From: Octadecabacter antarcticus 307
Lineage (GTDB): Bacteria; Pseudomonadota; Alphaproteobacteria; Rhodobacterales; Rhodobacteraceae
Direction of reading: 5' to 3'
NCBI RefSeq assembly: GCF_000155675.2
Contig: NC_020911.1
Location: forward strand, 982,501 to 1,046,500
DNA length: 64,000 nt
In this document: positions 47,100 to 55,225 of the stretch, in pieces
How the letters are laid out: every line of letters starts with the position of its first letter
Position numbering within the stretch: position 1 is the stretch's first letter
Program-made: the position numbers and the translations under genes
Notes under the pieces: model-generated
What the model saw: only the letters and a program-made list of their open reading frames with translations
What the model was told of the DNA's origin: nothing
Databases searched by the model: none

Positions 47100-48476
47100 T
47101 CAATTCGCTTTGATTGCGAAACTGTCGATGTACGCTTCGGGCTGATTGTAATCAAAGGACTTGCCCATGATCATGTGCGATTTGTAATTTTCAGCCGGTG
47201 CGTCATAGCCGAGATCTGTCATGATCTTGCGCGCGTCAGATGCCAAATAGACCTGTTCGGCGATGCCTTTGTAATCTACGTCGCCCTCGATGTAGCCCCA
47301 GCGTTTCATCTGTGTCAGGATCCACACGCCCATGGATTGCCACGGGAACGGGTCAAAATCGATCCGATCTGGCACACGCTGCACCTCGCCCAGTCCATCT
47401 GCGTAGGTGCCGGTCAGAACCTGTTGGATAACTGTAACCGGCTGGTTGAGGTAGTTGGCTGGAGCAATGGCCTCCGATATCTCAACGCGATTTTCGGCTT
47501 TTGATGCATACTGAGTGGCGTCAATAATCGACTTGAGCAATGCTCCGTATGTGTTTGGAAGCTCCGTCGCGAACGACAGCGGTGCGGCGAAGGCACAGCA
47601 CGGATGACCCTCCCAGATTTCTTTGGTCAAGATGTGAATAAACCCAATACCTTCATATACAGCACGTTGGTTGAATGGGTCAGGCGACAGATAGCCGTCA
47701 AGATTTCCAGCGCGCAGGTTCGCTACCATTTCAGGTGGGGGAACGACGCGGATCTGGATGTCGACATCTGGGTCCAGACCAAATTCAGCCACGTAGTAGC
47801 GCAGCAGGAAATTGTGCATCGAATATTCAAACGGCACACCAAAAGTGAAACCCTTCCACTGGCTCGGGTCGCGTTTGTCGAGGTGTTCGTTGGACAGCAC
47901 GATGGCCTGTCCGTTGATGTTCTCAATCGCGGGCATAATATAGGGTTCTGCGATAGAACCTGCACCCATTGTCATCGCCAAAGGCATTGGCGACAGCATA
48001 TGGCTGGCATCATATTCACCCGACAGCGATTTGTCGCGGGCCACGGCCCAGCCTGCTGTCTTGATGACTTTCGCGTTCAAACCATAGCGTGCATAGAATC
48101 CTAAAGGTTCCGCCATAATGATTGGTGTTGCGCATGTAATTGGGACAAAGCCAATGTTCAGATCCGTCTTTTCCGGTGGGCCGAGGTTTTCGAGGATACG
48201 AGCTTTCGCTTCGTTCATCGGGAATACTGACGCGAGGGCAGCAGCAGCCGTGGTGCCTCCGACCATGCCCATAAATGACCGACGACCGATGTCGCTGTGC
48301 CCAAAAACTGAACGTACAATCGCACTTTCTACGGCCTGTTCCAGCATCTCTTCGCTGGACATGTGGGCGGCTGGCATTTTGGTTGCCGAGCTTTTGCAAG
48401 TATCGCATGGACACCCTTGACCATGGCGAAGATCGGTATCTTTGGAGAACGGATTTCCTAGGCTCTTAACTGTCAT
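47100..48476 (-). CDS. ABC transporter substrate-binding protein, CmpA/NrtA (nitrate/cyanate) family
   Basis: A 458-residue binding protein with a twin-arginine signal placed unusually far in (GRRSFMGMVGGTTAAAALASV near residue 70), preceded by a Cys-rich leader (GQGCPCDTCKSS). The mature part matches NrtA/CmpA-type proteins (LNIGFVPITCATPIIMAEPLGFYARYGLNAKVIKTAGWAVARDK). ATG 48476 has GGGGG five bases upstream. That ribosome site lies in one arm of a 12-bp inverted repeat (see 48480-48521). The neighbouring cynS suggests cyanate. Confidence 0.9.
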   Translation of the reverse strand: MTVKSLGNPFSKDTDLRHGQGCPCDTCKSSATKMPAAHMSSEEMLEQAVESAIVRSVFGHSDIGRRSFMGMVGGTTAAAALASVFPMNEAKARILENLGPPEKTDLNIGFVPITCATPIIMAEPLGFYARYGLNAKVIKTAGWAVARDKSLSGEYDASHMLSPMPLAMTMGAGSIAEPYIMPAIENINGQAIVLSNEHLDKRDPSQWKGFTFGVPFEYSMHNFLLRYYVAEFGLDPDVDIQIRVVPPPEMVANLRAGNLDGYLSPDPFNQRAVYEGIGFIHILTKEIWEGHPCCAFAAPLSFATELPNTYGALLKSIIDATQYASKAENRVEISEAIAPANYLNQPVTVIQQVLTGTYADGLGEVQRVPDRIDFDPFPWQSMGVWILTQMKRWGYIEGDVDYKGIAEQVYLASDARKIMTDLGYDAPAENYKSHMIMGKSFDYNQPEAYIDSFAIKAN

Positions 48477-48479
48477 TGT

Positions 48480-48521
48480 AACCCCCATGACGTGATTTGG
48501 GTTCATGATGTCATGGGGGTT
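48480..48521 (-). promoter_or_regulatory. 12-bp inverted repeat covering the ribosome site
   Basis: AACCCCCATGAC at 48480-48491 and GTCATGGGGGTT at 48510-48521 are perfect inverted repeats with an 18-base spacer. In the minus-strand transcript the second-read arm contains the GGGGG ribosome site of the binding-protein gene, so a folded leader would hide it. It could equally be a large operator bound as a dimer. Confidence 0.6.
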
Positions 48522-48600
48522 TTCAGCGTATAAGGCGGATTGGTAATTCGCACATTATTAACAAGTTTATGAAAAAGAAGGTTAAATTTTGAGCAATTCA

Positions 48601-48631
48601 TACGATATTTCGTAATTTACGATCCTTCGTA
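48601..48631. promoter_or_regulatory. two tandem TACGA-N4-TCGTA sites
   Basis: TACGATATTTCGTA (48601-48614) and TACGATCCTTCGTA (48618-48631) are two palindromes with the same arms and a 17-bp centre-to-centre distance. They lie between the divergent transporter operon and the NtrC-like regulator gene (start 48670), where upstream activator sites for that regulator are expected. I see no -24/-12 promoter of the sigma-54 type on either side. Confidence 0.65.
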
Positions 48632-48669
48632 GTTGGCGGCATGCAGCTTCGTCTGTTCAAAATATTTGT

Positions 48670-50538
48670 ATGTTTGATGATTCCAATATCTCCGCCGCGC
48701 TCGCGCATTTCGCGTTGCCCACGATCCTTCTTGATGCGGAGGGTGATCAAATCGTGTCATGCAATGCGCAGGCCTTGTCACTGTTCGGTGCGGATCTTGC
48801 GGGTCAAAAATTGCGTCCGTTCTTAATGTCGCAAACACCTGAGATGGCAGTTTTTCTTGAGGCAGTTATGCATTTTGGGCGTTATATCGAAACGACCCTC
48901 GACTTTATGCGCGCCGATGAATCGCCCTTGCACCTGCAGACATACGGGACCCACCTTGAGGGCCGGCACATCATGTTGACGTTTCTTGATCTGGACGCAC
49001 AAGAGCGGCGCACCTACTTGGCTGATCAAGACGCACACCAGCGCGCGGGCCTGATGCAATGGCAAAAAATCTATGGTTTTTTTCGTGAAATGGAATCCCA
49101 AAACCATCTAATCCTAGAAGCCGCCGGAGAAGGAATTTACGGGATCAATGCCCAAGGCAAGGCCACGTTCGTCAATCGTGCAGCGCAAGAAATGCTCGGG
49201 TGGAGTGTGGACGATCTCATCGGGCGAGAATTGCATTCTATCATTCACCACAAACACCGGAACGGTGACCATTTTCCGGCCTATGAATGCCCGATCTACG
49301 ATTCGTTTCGACGTGACAAAACCGTGAGGATCAATGACGATACGTTTTGGCGCAAGGACGGCAAGCCCATTCTGGTCGAATACGTCTCAACTCCGATCTA
49401 CGATCACGGCGTGCTCGCTGGCGCAGTCGTAATTTTTCGTGATGTGACCGAACGTACGGAAAACGAAAAGAAGCTGCGCCATGCGTTGAAACAAGTCCAA
49501 GATCTGCGCGTCCAGTTGGAACAAGAGAATGACTACCTTCTAACCGAGATCCGCAATGTAAGATCGCATGCAGGGATCGTTGGCGAGTCTGCCGCGATCC
49601 TGAATTTGAACGCGCAGATTGATTTAGTCGCAGATACGAAGACAAATGTATTGATCACCGGGGGCCCCGGAACAGGAAAAAGCCTGGCGGTGAGTGCGAT
49701 ACACGAGGCGAGCAGTCGTCGCAAACGCCCACTTGTGCGGGTAAATTGTTCAGACATTTCGCCCCATGAACTAGAGATAGAGTTATTTGGTTATCGACGC
49801 GGTTCTTTTCGCGGTGCCGCGCGTGACACGGCGGGCAAACTGGCACTTGCCAATAATGGAACCCTACATTTGGACGATGTGTCTGACATCCCCAAAGAGT
49901 TTCAAGCCAAATTGATTGCCGTTATCCAAGGCTGCGCGTTTCGCCGCCTTGGCGACACTGTGGATACGCCTGTTGATTTAACAATCATATCCACATCATC
50001 ACGCGACCTCGACACCGAGGTGCGAGCGAACCGTTTTCGCCATGATCTGTTCTTTGCACTGAACGTCTTTCCGCTGCGCTGTGATGCTTTGAAAGACCGG
50101 CGTGAAGATATACCCTTGCTCGCCAAACACTTTCTTGAGGCATCTCTGTCCCGCCTGCGGCTACCAACGACGCGGCTGACGAAGGCTAATATTGGGGCTT
50201 TGTTGGCGTACGATTGGCCCGGCAACGTCCGAGAGCTGGAAAATGTCATCGAACGCGCAGCCATCCTAGCTCAAGGTGGCAAGCTTCGATTTGAATTTAA
50301 CGCATCGGCATCAAAGACCTTGGCCTTCGACGGCAACATCCTAACAGGTACGGATTTACGCCAGTTGGAGAGAGATAATCTTATCAGGTGCCTTTGCAGA
50401 TCACTCGGAAAAGTCTCAGGGCAAGGTGGTGCAGCTAAGCTCTTGGGACTTCCCCCGACCACCGTCTATTCCAAAATTAAATCTCACGCGATCTCAGAGG
50501 GTGATTGGGTAAATGGGATGTTGGGCAATGCGAGTTGA
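48670..50538 (+). CDS. NtrC-like AAA+ regulator with degenerate GAFTGA loop
   Basis: A 622-residue bacterial enhancer-binding protein. An N-terminal PAS-like region (residues 8-110) and a clear PAS domain (residues 143-262) precede a short coiled linker, the AAA+ domain (about 300-535) and a Fis-type HTH (residues 560-605, GAAKLLGLPPTTVYSKIK). Walker A is GGPGTGKS (331-338). The sigma-54 contact loop reads GSFRGA (378-383) where the family has GAFTGA, and Walker B reads LDDV instead of LDE[IV]. It therefore probably works without sigma-54, as TyrR and Rhodobacter NtrC do. It is divergent from the cyanate-type operon it likely controls. Confidence 0.88.
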   Translation: MFDDSNISAALAHFALPTILLDAEGDQIVSCNAQALSLFGADLAGQKLRPFLMSQTPEMAVFLEAVMHFGRYIETTLDFMRADESPLHLQTYGTHLEGRHIMLTFLDLDAQERRTYLADQDAHQRAGLMQWQKIYGFFREMESQNHLILEAAGEGIYGINAQGKATFVNRAAQEMLGWSVDDLIGRELHSIIHHKHRNGDHFPAYECPIYDSFRRDKTVRINDDTFWRKDGKPILVEYVSTPIYDHGVLAGAVVIFRDVTERTENEKKLRHALKQVQDLRVQLEQENDYLLTEIRNVRSHAGIVGESAAILNLNAQIDLVADTKTNVLITGGPGTGKSLAVSAIHEASSRRKRPLVRVNCSDISPHELEIELFGYRRGSFRGAARDTAGKLALANNGTLHLDDVSDIPKEFQAKLIAVIQGCAFRRLGDTVDTPVDLTIISTSSRDLDTEVRANRFRHDLFFALNVFPLRCDALKDRREDIPLLAKHFLEASLSRLRLPTTRLTKANIGALLAYDWPGNVRELENVIERAAILAQGGKLRFEFNASASKTLAFDGNILTGTDLRQLERDNLIRCLCRSLGKVSGQGGAAKLLGLPPTTVYSKIKSHAISEGDWVNGMLGNAS

Positions 50539-50904
50539 AACGCTGCCTATATTTGGTTGAAACACGTACCGTCAGTTGGTTGTCACCTGTCAACACCGTC
50601 CAATCTAAGACGTATCAATTTCGAACGGTCGTCATCGTTATATCAGGCTTTGTTGGAAGTCAGCTTTAAGGTGGTTTTCCGTTTTTGAAGAAAGTTTTAG
50701 TATTGGAAACTGTGGGCTCGCAGCAGCCGTCCGCCGCCCAGAACAAACTCCTGTTCCGCGACAGTTTGAATGTCCGCTCTCGACATTATCGCACTACCAC
50801 CTCGCAATCGCAGTGAAAGTCCGTTCTCCGCCGATTCTGTTGAAAAACACCGTTTTGCGCGTGCAGAAAGTCTGGCGTTGAACAGGGCGCAAGCGCCTTT
50901 CTTA
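50539..50904. other. 366-bp region with IS1182-side terminal sequence
   Basis: No gene. The stretch from about 50,835 (GATTCTGTTGAAAAACA) toward the IS1182 remnant resembles the outer end of that element, but I cannot define the exact terminus. The first 200 bp hold no recognised structure. Confidence 0.35.
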
Positions 50905-51021
50905 TCAGGCTTTGCACGCTTGCTGCGGTGCAGGAAAGATCTTGGCTAGTTTGCGGAGGTTTTGGGCGGTTGCTGCGAGGAGGAATTCGTCATTTGCGCC
51001 GCATGGTCCTCGTAATCTCAA

Positions 51022-51059
51022 TCTGCCGTCCCAACCCAAGTCTGCCGTCCCAACCCAAG
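51022..51059. repeat. 19-bp perfect tandem duplication
   Basis: TCTGCCGTCCCAACCCAAG occurs twice head to tail (51022-51040 and 51041-51059) inside the IS1182 transposase remnant and shifts its frame. It is a simple slippage-type duplication. Confidence 0.85.
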
Positions 51060-51136
51060 AATGCGTTTGAGGCTTGCGAAGAGCATTTCGACCTTCTTTC
51101 GCAGTCGCATTGAAACGGCATGTTGTTTGGTTTTTG

Positions 51137-51175
51137 GCCCCTCTCATGCATGTAAACATGCACCGCCGGGCAGTC
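51137..51175 (-). repeat. hairpin insert, copy 5
   Basis: 39 bp. Plus strand begins GCCCCTCTCA, stem TGCATG/CATGCA with loop TAAA, and ends CCGCCGGGCAGTC. In the transposase frame it adds 13 residues (DCPAVHVYMHERG) between ARDT and PKTKQHA without a stop. Confidence 0.78.
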
Positions 51176-51436
51176 AGTGTCGCGGGCAACTTGACGTGCG
51201 TCTTCGTGTTCTTCGCGGGTGATCTTGCGAACATCGATATTAGGGTAATCCCCCCATTTATGGGGCTGTTTGAAACTAGAATTACGCGGCCATTTTGTAT
51301 TGGTTCAGCTTCATAGCGGGAGTTACGCCGCCGATTCCCATATTGGGGCGGTCATTGTTGTAAGTCCATAACCATTGTGTAGCGTAACCTTGTACCTCCT
51401 GAATGCTGTGAAATATGTTTGTTCCGAGCCATTCAT

Positions 51437-51475
51437 TCACTGCCCGGCAGTCGATGCTAAGCATCGATGAGAGGG
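51437..51475 (+). repeat. hairpin insert, copy 6
   Basis: Exactly 39 bp relative to the inferred host frame (VRHEWL). Left end TCACTGCCCGGCAG, stem TCGATGC/GCATCGA with loop TAA, tail TGAGAGGG. The host reads CAT^GCC across the site. It adds 13 codons to orfB without a stop. Confidence 0.8.
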
Positions 51476-51786
51476 GCCGCACTGTACGGTTGTATCGCTT
51501 GATATAGGCGTTCTGCTGCGGCTTGCCCGGCTGGATATAGCACAGGGTGATATGGTGTTTTGACGCCCATTCAATCAGCTTGGCACTGACGTATTCTGGG
51601 CCATTACCCACGCGTATCATCGCGGGTTTTCCGCGCCACTGGATGACTTGATCAAGGCTGCGTACAACCCTTGCTGCTGGCACAGAGAAGTCCACATCGA
51701 TTGCCAGACCTTCGCGGTTAAAATCATCTATGATGTTCAATGTCCTGAAAGATTTCCCGTTCCACAACTGGTCTGCCATGAAGTCC

Positions 51787-51825
51787 CCTCTCATTGATTG
51801 CAAAGCAATCAACTGCCGGGCAGCG
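51787..51825 (-). repeat. hairpin insert, copy 7
   Basis: Exactly 39 bp relative to the inferred host frame (VWSMDFM). In the coding (minus) direction: CGCTGCCCGGCAG, stem TTGATTGC/GCAATCAA with loop TTT, tail TGAGAGG. The host reads TCAAT^GGAC. Adds [13 protein letters not shown] with no stop. Confidence 0.82.
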
Positions 51826-51989
51826 ATTGACCACACTTGGTTTGGTCGTTCTGGCACTGACAACGGATCGGGGCGCTCACGTTTTAAGCGTTTACGGGGT
51901 TTGATACGCAGATTTAGCTCCAGTTCGCAGTATATCTGACGGACCCGTTTATGGTTCCATCCGAACCCTTTCACATTGCGCAAATAAAG

Positions 51990-52028
51990 CTTCTCGGCGA
52001 TTGTAAGCAATCACCTGCCAGCCATCGG
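51990..52028 (-). repeat. hairpin insert, copy 8 (degenerate)
   Basis: 39 bp between GLCY and LYLRNV of orfB. Coding direction: CCGATGGCTGGCAG, stem GTGATTG/CAATCGC around CTTA, tail CGAGAAG. It is in frame but includes a TGA stop. The tail has one change from the family consensus, so it is probably an older copy. Confidence 0.68.
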
Positions 52029-52153
52029 ATAACACAGTCCAAAGCCCCAATTCTTTCGCGCCTTGGTCAACGTGACCAGCCAATCTTCAATCTCCTCATT
52101 TCCATCTGCTAGGATCGGCACATACCGATAGCAACGCTGGCTGATCGCGAATG

Positions 52154-52190
52154 CCCCCTCTCAGGCATGTAAAAATGCCCTGCCGGGTGC
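52154..52190 (-). repeat. hairpin insert, copy 9
   Basis: Plus strand CCCCCTCTCA, stem GGCAT/ATGCC with loop GTAAAA, then CTGCCGGGTGC. It lies near the start of orfB, between LAC and FAIS codons, and shifts the frame (net 38 bp if the host read LACQAFAIS). Confidence 0.75.
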
Positions 52191-52269
52191 TGCGGGCATG
52201 CCAGCGCAACGCTGACACCACGCGCCACGACTGCTTGTTGGGCCATCTCTCGTCGGAACGACGGCCTCA

Positions 52270-52533
52270 TTACTTTTTTGCCAGCGCTTCCTTCACCAAT
52301 TCATTCTGCATCGCGATATCTGCATACATGCGTTTCAGACGCGCATTCTCCGCCTGCAATTGCTTCATCTCAGAAATGAGCGACGTGTCCATACCGCCAT
52401 ACTTTGAGCGCCACTGGTAAAATGCAGCACTGCTCATTCCGTGCGTACGGCACAGCTCAGAAACAGGCACCCCGTTCTCAGCTTCCTTCAAGATCGAGAC
52501 AATCTGAGCCTCTGAATAACGTGATTTCTTCAT
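52270..52533 (-). CDS. IS407-type orfA (HTH protein)
   Basis: An 87-residue orfA: MKKSRYSEAQIVSILKEAENGVPVSELCRTHGMSSAAFYQWRSKYGG, followed by a leucine-zipper-like helix (MKQLQAENARLKRMYADIAMQNELVKEAL). It binds the IS ends and is normally fused to orfB by a -1 frameshift. ATG 52533 is the canonical start. Unlike orfB it is free of hairpin inserts. Confidence 0.85.
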   Translation of the reverse strand: MKKSRYSEAQIVSILKEAENGVPVSELCRTHGMSSAAFYQWRSKYGGMDTSLISEMKQLQAENARLKRMYADIAMQNELVKEALAKK

Positions 52534-52824
52534 CGTGAATCTCCTTGGCTTATCTTGCCGCAAAAATTCTAGTTTTTAACACAACCATTTTTCGGGGGGA
52601 TTACCTTAGGGCAGCACTTTGGCTTTGGATGGGCACGCCTGACAGATCAGTTTAGGCCCACGATATTTTGTCCTGCCCGTCGTGGTTGGGCCTCGACTGG
52701 GATCGGAATAGTTGCGGCGAGATTGCTTGAGCGACTGACTTTCTGGGCAGATGTACTTGTCGCCCTACGGGTCCCACTCAAAATTAGCGCGGCTCAGGGT
52801 GCCATCGGTGCGGCCAGCCTTATC

Positions 52825-52862
52825 CCCTCTCGTGCATGTGAACCTGCACATCCTAGGCAGTG
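52825..52862 (-). repeat. hairpin insert, copy 10
   Basis: 38 bp between HIPVI and DKAGRTDGT; the host reads CATT^GATAAGG. Coding direction: CACTGCCTAGGA, stem GTGCA/TGCAC with an eight-base loop, tail CGAGAGGG. It shifts the frame. Confidence 0.76.
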
Positions 52863-52970
52863 AATGACCGGGATGTGCGGCGCGATGCCACGATCCACTA
52901 ACCATCCCGGCATCGTGCGCACGGACCCGACTTCGGCCTGACGGATCGACCGCGTGGCCTCAACATCCAT

Positions 52971-53008
52971 TGCCCGGCGGTCGTTTGCGCTTGCGCCATG
53001 AGAGGGGC
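52971..53008 (+). repeat. hairpin insert, copy 11
   Basis: Left end TGCCCGGCGG, imperfect hairpin around GCGC-TT-GCGC, tail ATGAGAGGGGC. It sits where about 130 residues of the IS1182 transposase are missing, so it coincides with a deletion junction. Confidence 0.72.
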
Positions 53009-53344
53009 GGCTTTTGGAAAAGGTTGAGTGGTTGGGCACATTGTCGCTCAGATCCAGTCCGCAGAACCAGCGGTAAGCAAGGTTCAGATGCACCTCTTCG
53101 CAGAGGCGATGTTCGGACCGAATGCCGAGGCAGCAGCCAACCAGCAGCATTCGGATCAGCAGTTCTGGATCAAAGGACAGCGACCAGTATGGCTGTAACA
53201 AACGGCGAAATATTGACGGATGCCAGACAGGTCGACAAACCGCTCAATGGATCGCAGCAGATGATCCCGAGGAACGTGATTATCTATCGAGATTGAACCG
53301 GCCCGGCTTTACCGGAGGGCAAAACTCTCGGAGAATTGCCCGTT

Positions 53345-53682
53345 ATGGAACAGACACAAAAGAAGAAGACCTCGAAGCCGTATTCACCTGAGTTCCGCGA
53401 GCGTGCGGTTCGGCTGCTTATGGAACACCGCGATGAATATCAGAGCGAAGCTGCGGCGCTGACGGCGATCGCGGGTAAATTGGGTTGTTTGCCGGACAGC
53501 CTTCGCGTTTGGGCCCGTCAGGTCCAGCGCGATGGCGGCGAACGGCCAGAGCCTACCAGCGCTGAGAAGGCGCGGATCAAGGAACTTGAGCGTGAGAACC
53601 GCGAACTGCGTCAAGCCAATGAGATTTTGCGTAAGGCGTCGGCGTATTTTGCACAGGCGGAGCTCGACCGCCCGTTTCGCAA

Positions 53683-53686
<4 letters not shown>
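53345..53686 (+). CDS. IS3-family orfA transposase subunit
   Basis: A 113-residue orfA starting MEQTQKKKTSKPYSPEFRER, with an HTH (SEAAALTAIAGKLGCLPDSLRVWARQ) and a C-terminal leucine-zipper (IKELERENRELRQANEILRKAS). It overlaps the start of orfB by 4 bp. Intact. Confidence 0.88.
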
Positions 53687-54632
<946 letters not shown>

Positions 54633-54681
54633 TCATTGAATAAATCACCCTCCGGTAAAGCCGGGGAGGTTCAAACCGCCT

Positions 54682-54768
54682 GAGTGCCGGGCCAACACGC
54701 CCTTCGCCGATAACGCGCTTGAAGACCGCTACGCCATAGCACTCCTGGTGGCGGGCATCCCCGAATAA
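54682..54768 (+). pseudogene. 3' remnant of an unidentified gene
   Basis: Immediately after the IS3 right end an open frame gives ECRANTPFADNALEDRYAIA then LLVAGIPE and a stop. It looks like the C-terminus of a real gene cut by the element. I cannot name the family. Confidence 0.4.
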
Positions 54769-54769
54769 C

Positions 54770-54988
54770 TTAGCGCAGAAGATTATCTACCGCGCGGCGA
54801 GCCGCTTCGCGGCGCTCAGCTTTTGCCAGTATTGCAGCCGGACCGACAGGGCGGCGGGCGAACAGCGCGGGCAGGCCGCTGACAAGGCGCAAAACCAGCG
54901 CTTCAGCCGCATCGCGGGCTTTGGCCATCTGGCGGCCCCGTGCGTTGAGGTCGGCATTGAGATGGGTGTTGGTGTTGAAGGTGGTCAT
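54770..54988 (-). CDS. 72-residue basic helical hypothetical protein
   Basis: MTTFNTNTHLNADLNARGRQ..., rich in Ala and Arg, predicted helical, no membrane segment. GAGCC lies before the ATG. I do not recognise the family. It lies between an IS3 element and the broken LuxR-type gene and is one of the few apparently intact non-IS genes in this part. Confidence 0.5.
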   Translation of the reverse strand: MTTFNTNTHLNADLNARGRQMAKARDAAEALVLRLVSGLPALFARRPVGPAAILAKAERREAARRAVDNLLR

Positions 54989-55225
54989 GGGCTTGGCTCC
55001 TGGGTTTGAGTTGGTGTAATAAGTTTTGTCTTGATCCCAAGGTGCCTAAAACACAGAGGCTGCGCGTCGGGCAAAGTCCCTAATTTGTGCCTCGACCCTC
55101 CCTATTTGTTCATCCGCAGACTCCCTATTTTTAGAGAGAGGATTGGCTCGGACCGAACCATTTCTTGATTTAACTGATCGCTTTTCGCTTATACTGGTGA
55201 AATTGAAGGAGGCCGGGAGAGCAGG

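Larger units (their letters stand above)
50905..51243 (-). pseudogene. IS1182-family transposase, C-terminal part
   Basis: Minus-strand pieces read NIDVRKITREEHEDARQVARDT, then (after hairpin insert) KTKQHAVSMRLRKKVEMLF, then (after a 19-bp tandem duplication) RLRLRGPCGANDEFLLAATAQNLRKLAKIF. This is the C-terminal third of an IS1182-type transposase. It is separated from its N-terminal part (52,606-53,301) by an inserted IS407-type element with a TTAG duplication. Confidence 0.8.
51282..52272 (-). pseudogene. IS407-type orfB transposase with four hairpin inserts
   Basis: The integrase core is recognisable: [45 protein letters not shown], then VGNGPEYVS where the family has a DNGPEY-type catalytic Asp (here Gly), and [16 protein letters not shown] at the end. 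Inserts lie at 51,437, 51,787, 51,990 and 52,154. The first two keep the frame, the third brings a TGA and the fourth shifts the frame. Even without them the D-to-G change would kill activity. Confidence 0.82.
51244..52605 (-). mobile_element. IS407-type IS3-family element nested in IS1182
   Basis: The left end GGTAATCCCCCC (51244) and the right end GGGGGGATTACC (to 52605) are matching terminal repeats. TTAG stands outside both (51240-51243 and 52606-52609), a 4-bp target duplication as expected for the IS407 group. It interrupts the IS1182 transposase between CP and NIDV codons. It carries orfA and an orfB with four hairpin inserts. Confidence 0.88.
52606..53301 (-). pseudogene. IS1182-family transposase, N-terminal part
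   Basis: Minus-strand pieces: HVPRDHLLRSIERFVDLSGIRQYF, then (frameshift) LSFDPELLIRMLLVGCCLGIRSEHRLCEEVHLNLAYRWFCGLDLSDNVPNHSTFSK, then insert copy 11, MDVEATRS, GWLVDRGIAPHIPVI, insert copy 10, DKAGRTDGT, and YRGPKLICQACPSKAKCCP. Roughly 130 residues expected after FSK and 30 before GWLV are missing. Continues across the nested IS to 50,905-51,243. Confidence 0.8.

Noticed and set aside
48522..48669. Sigma-54 promoter for the cyanate-type operon
   Set aside because: I looked for GG-N10-GC elements on the minus strand in this interval and found none convincing.
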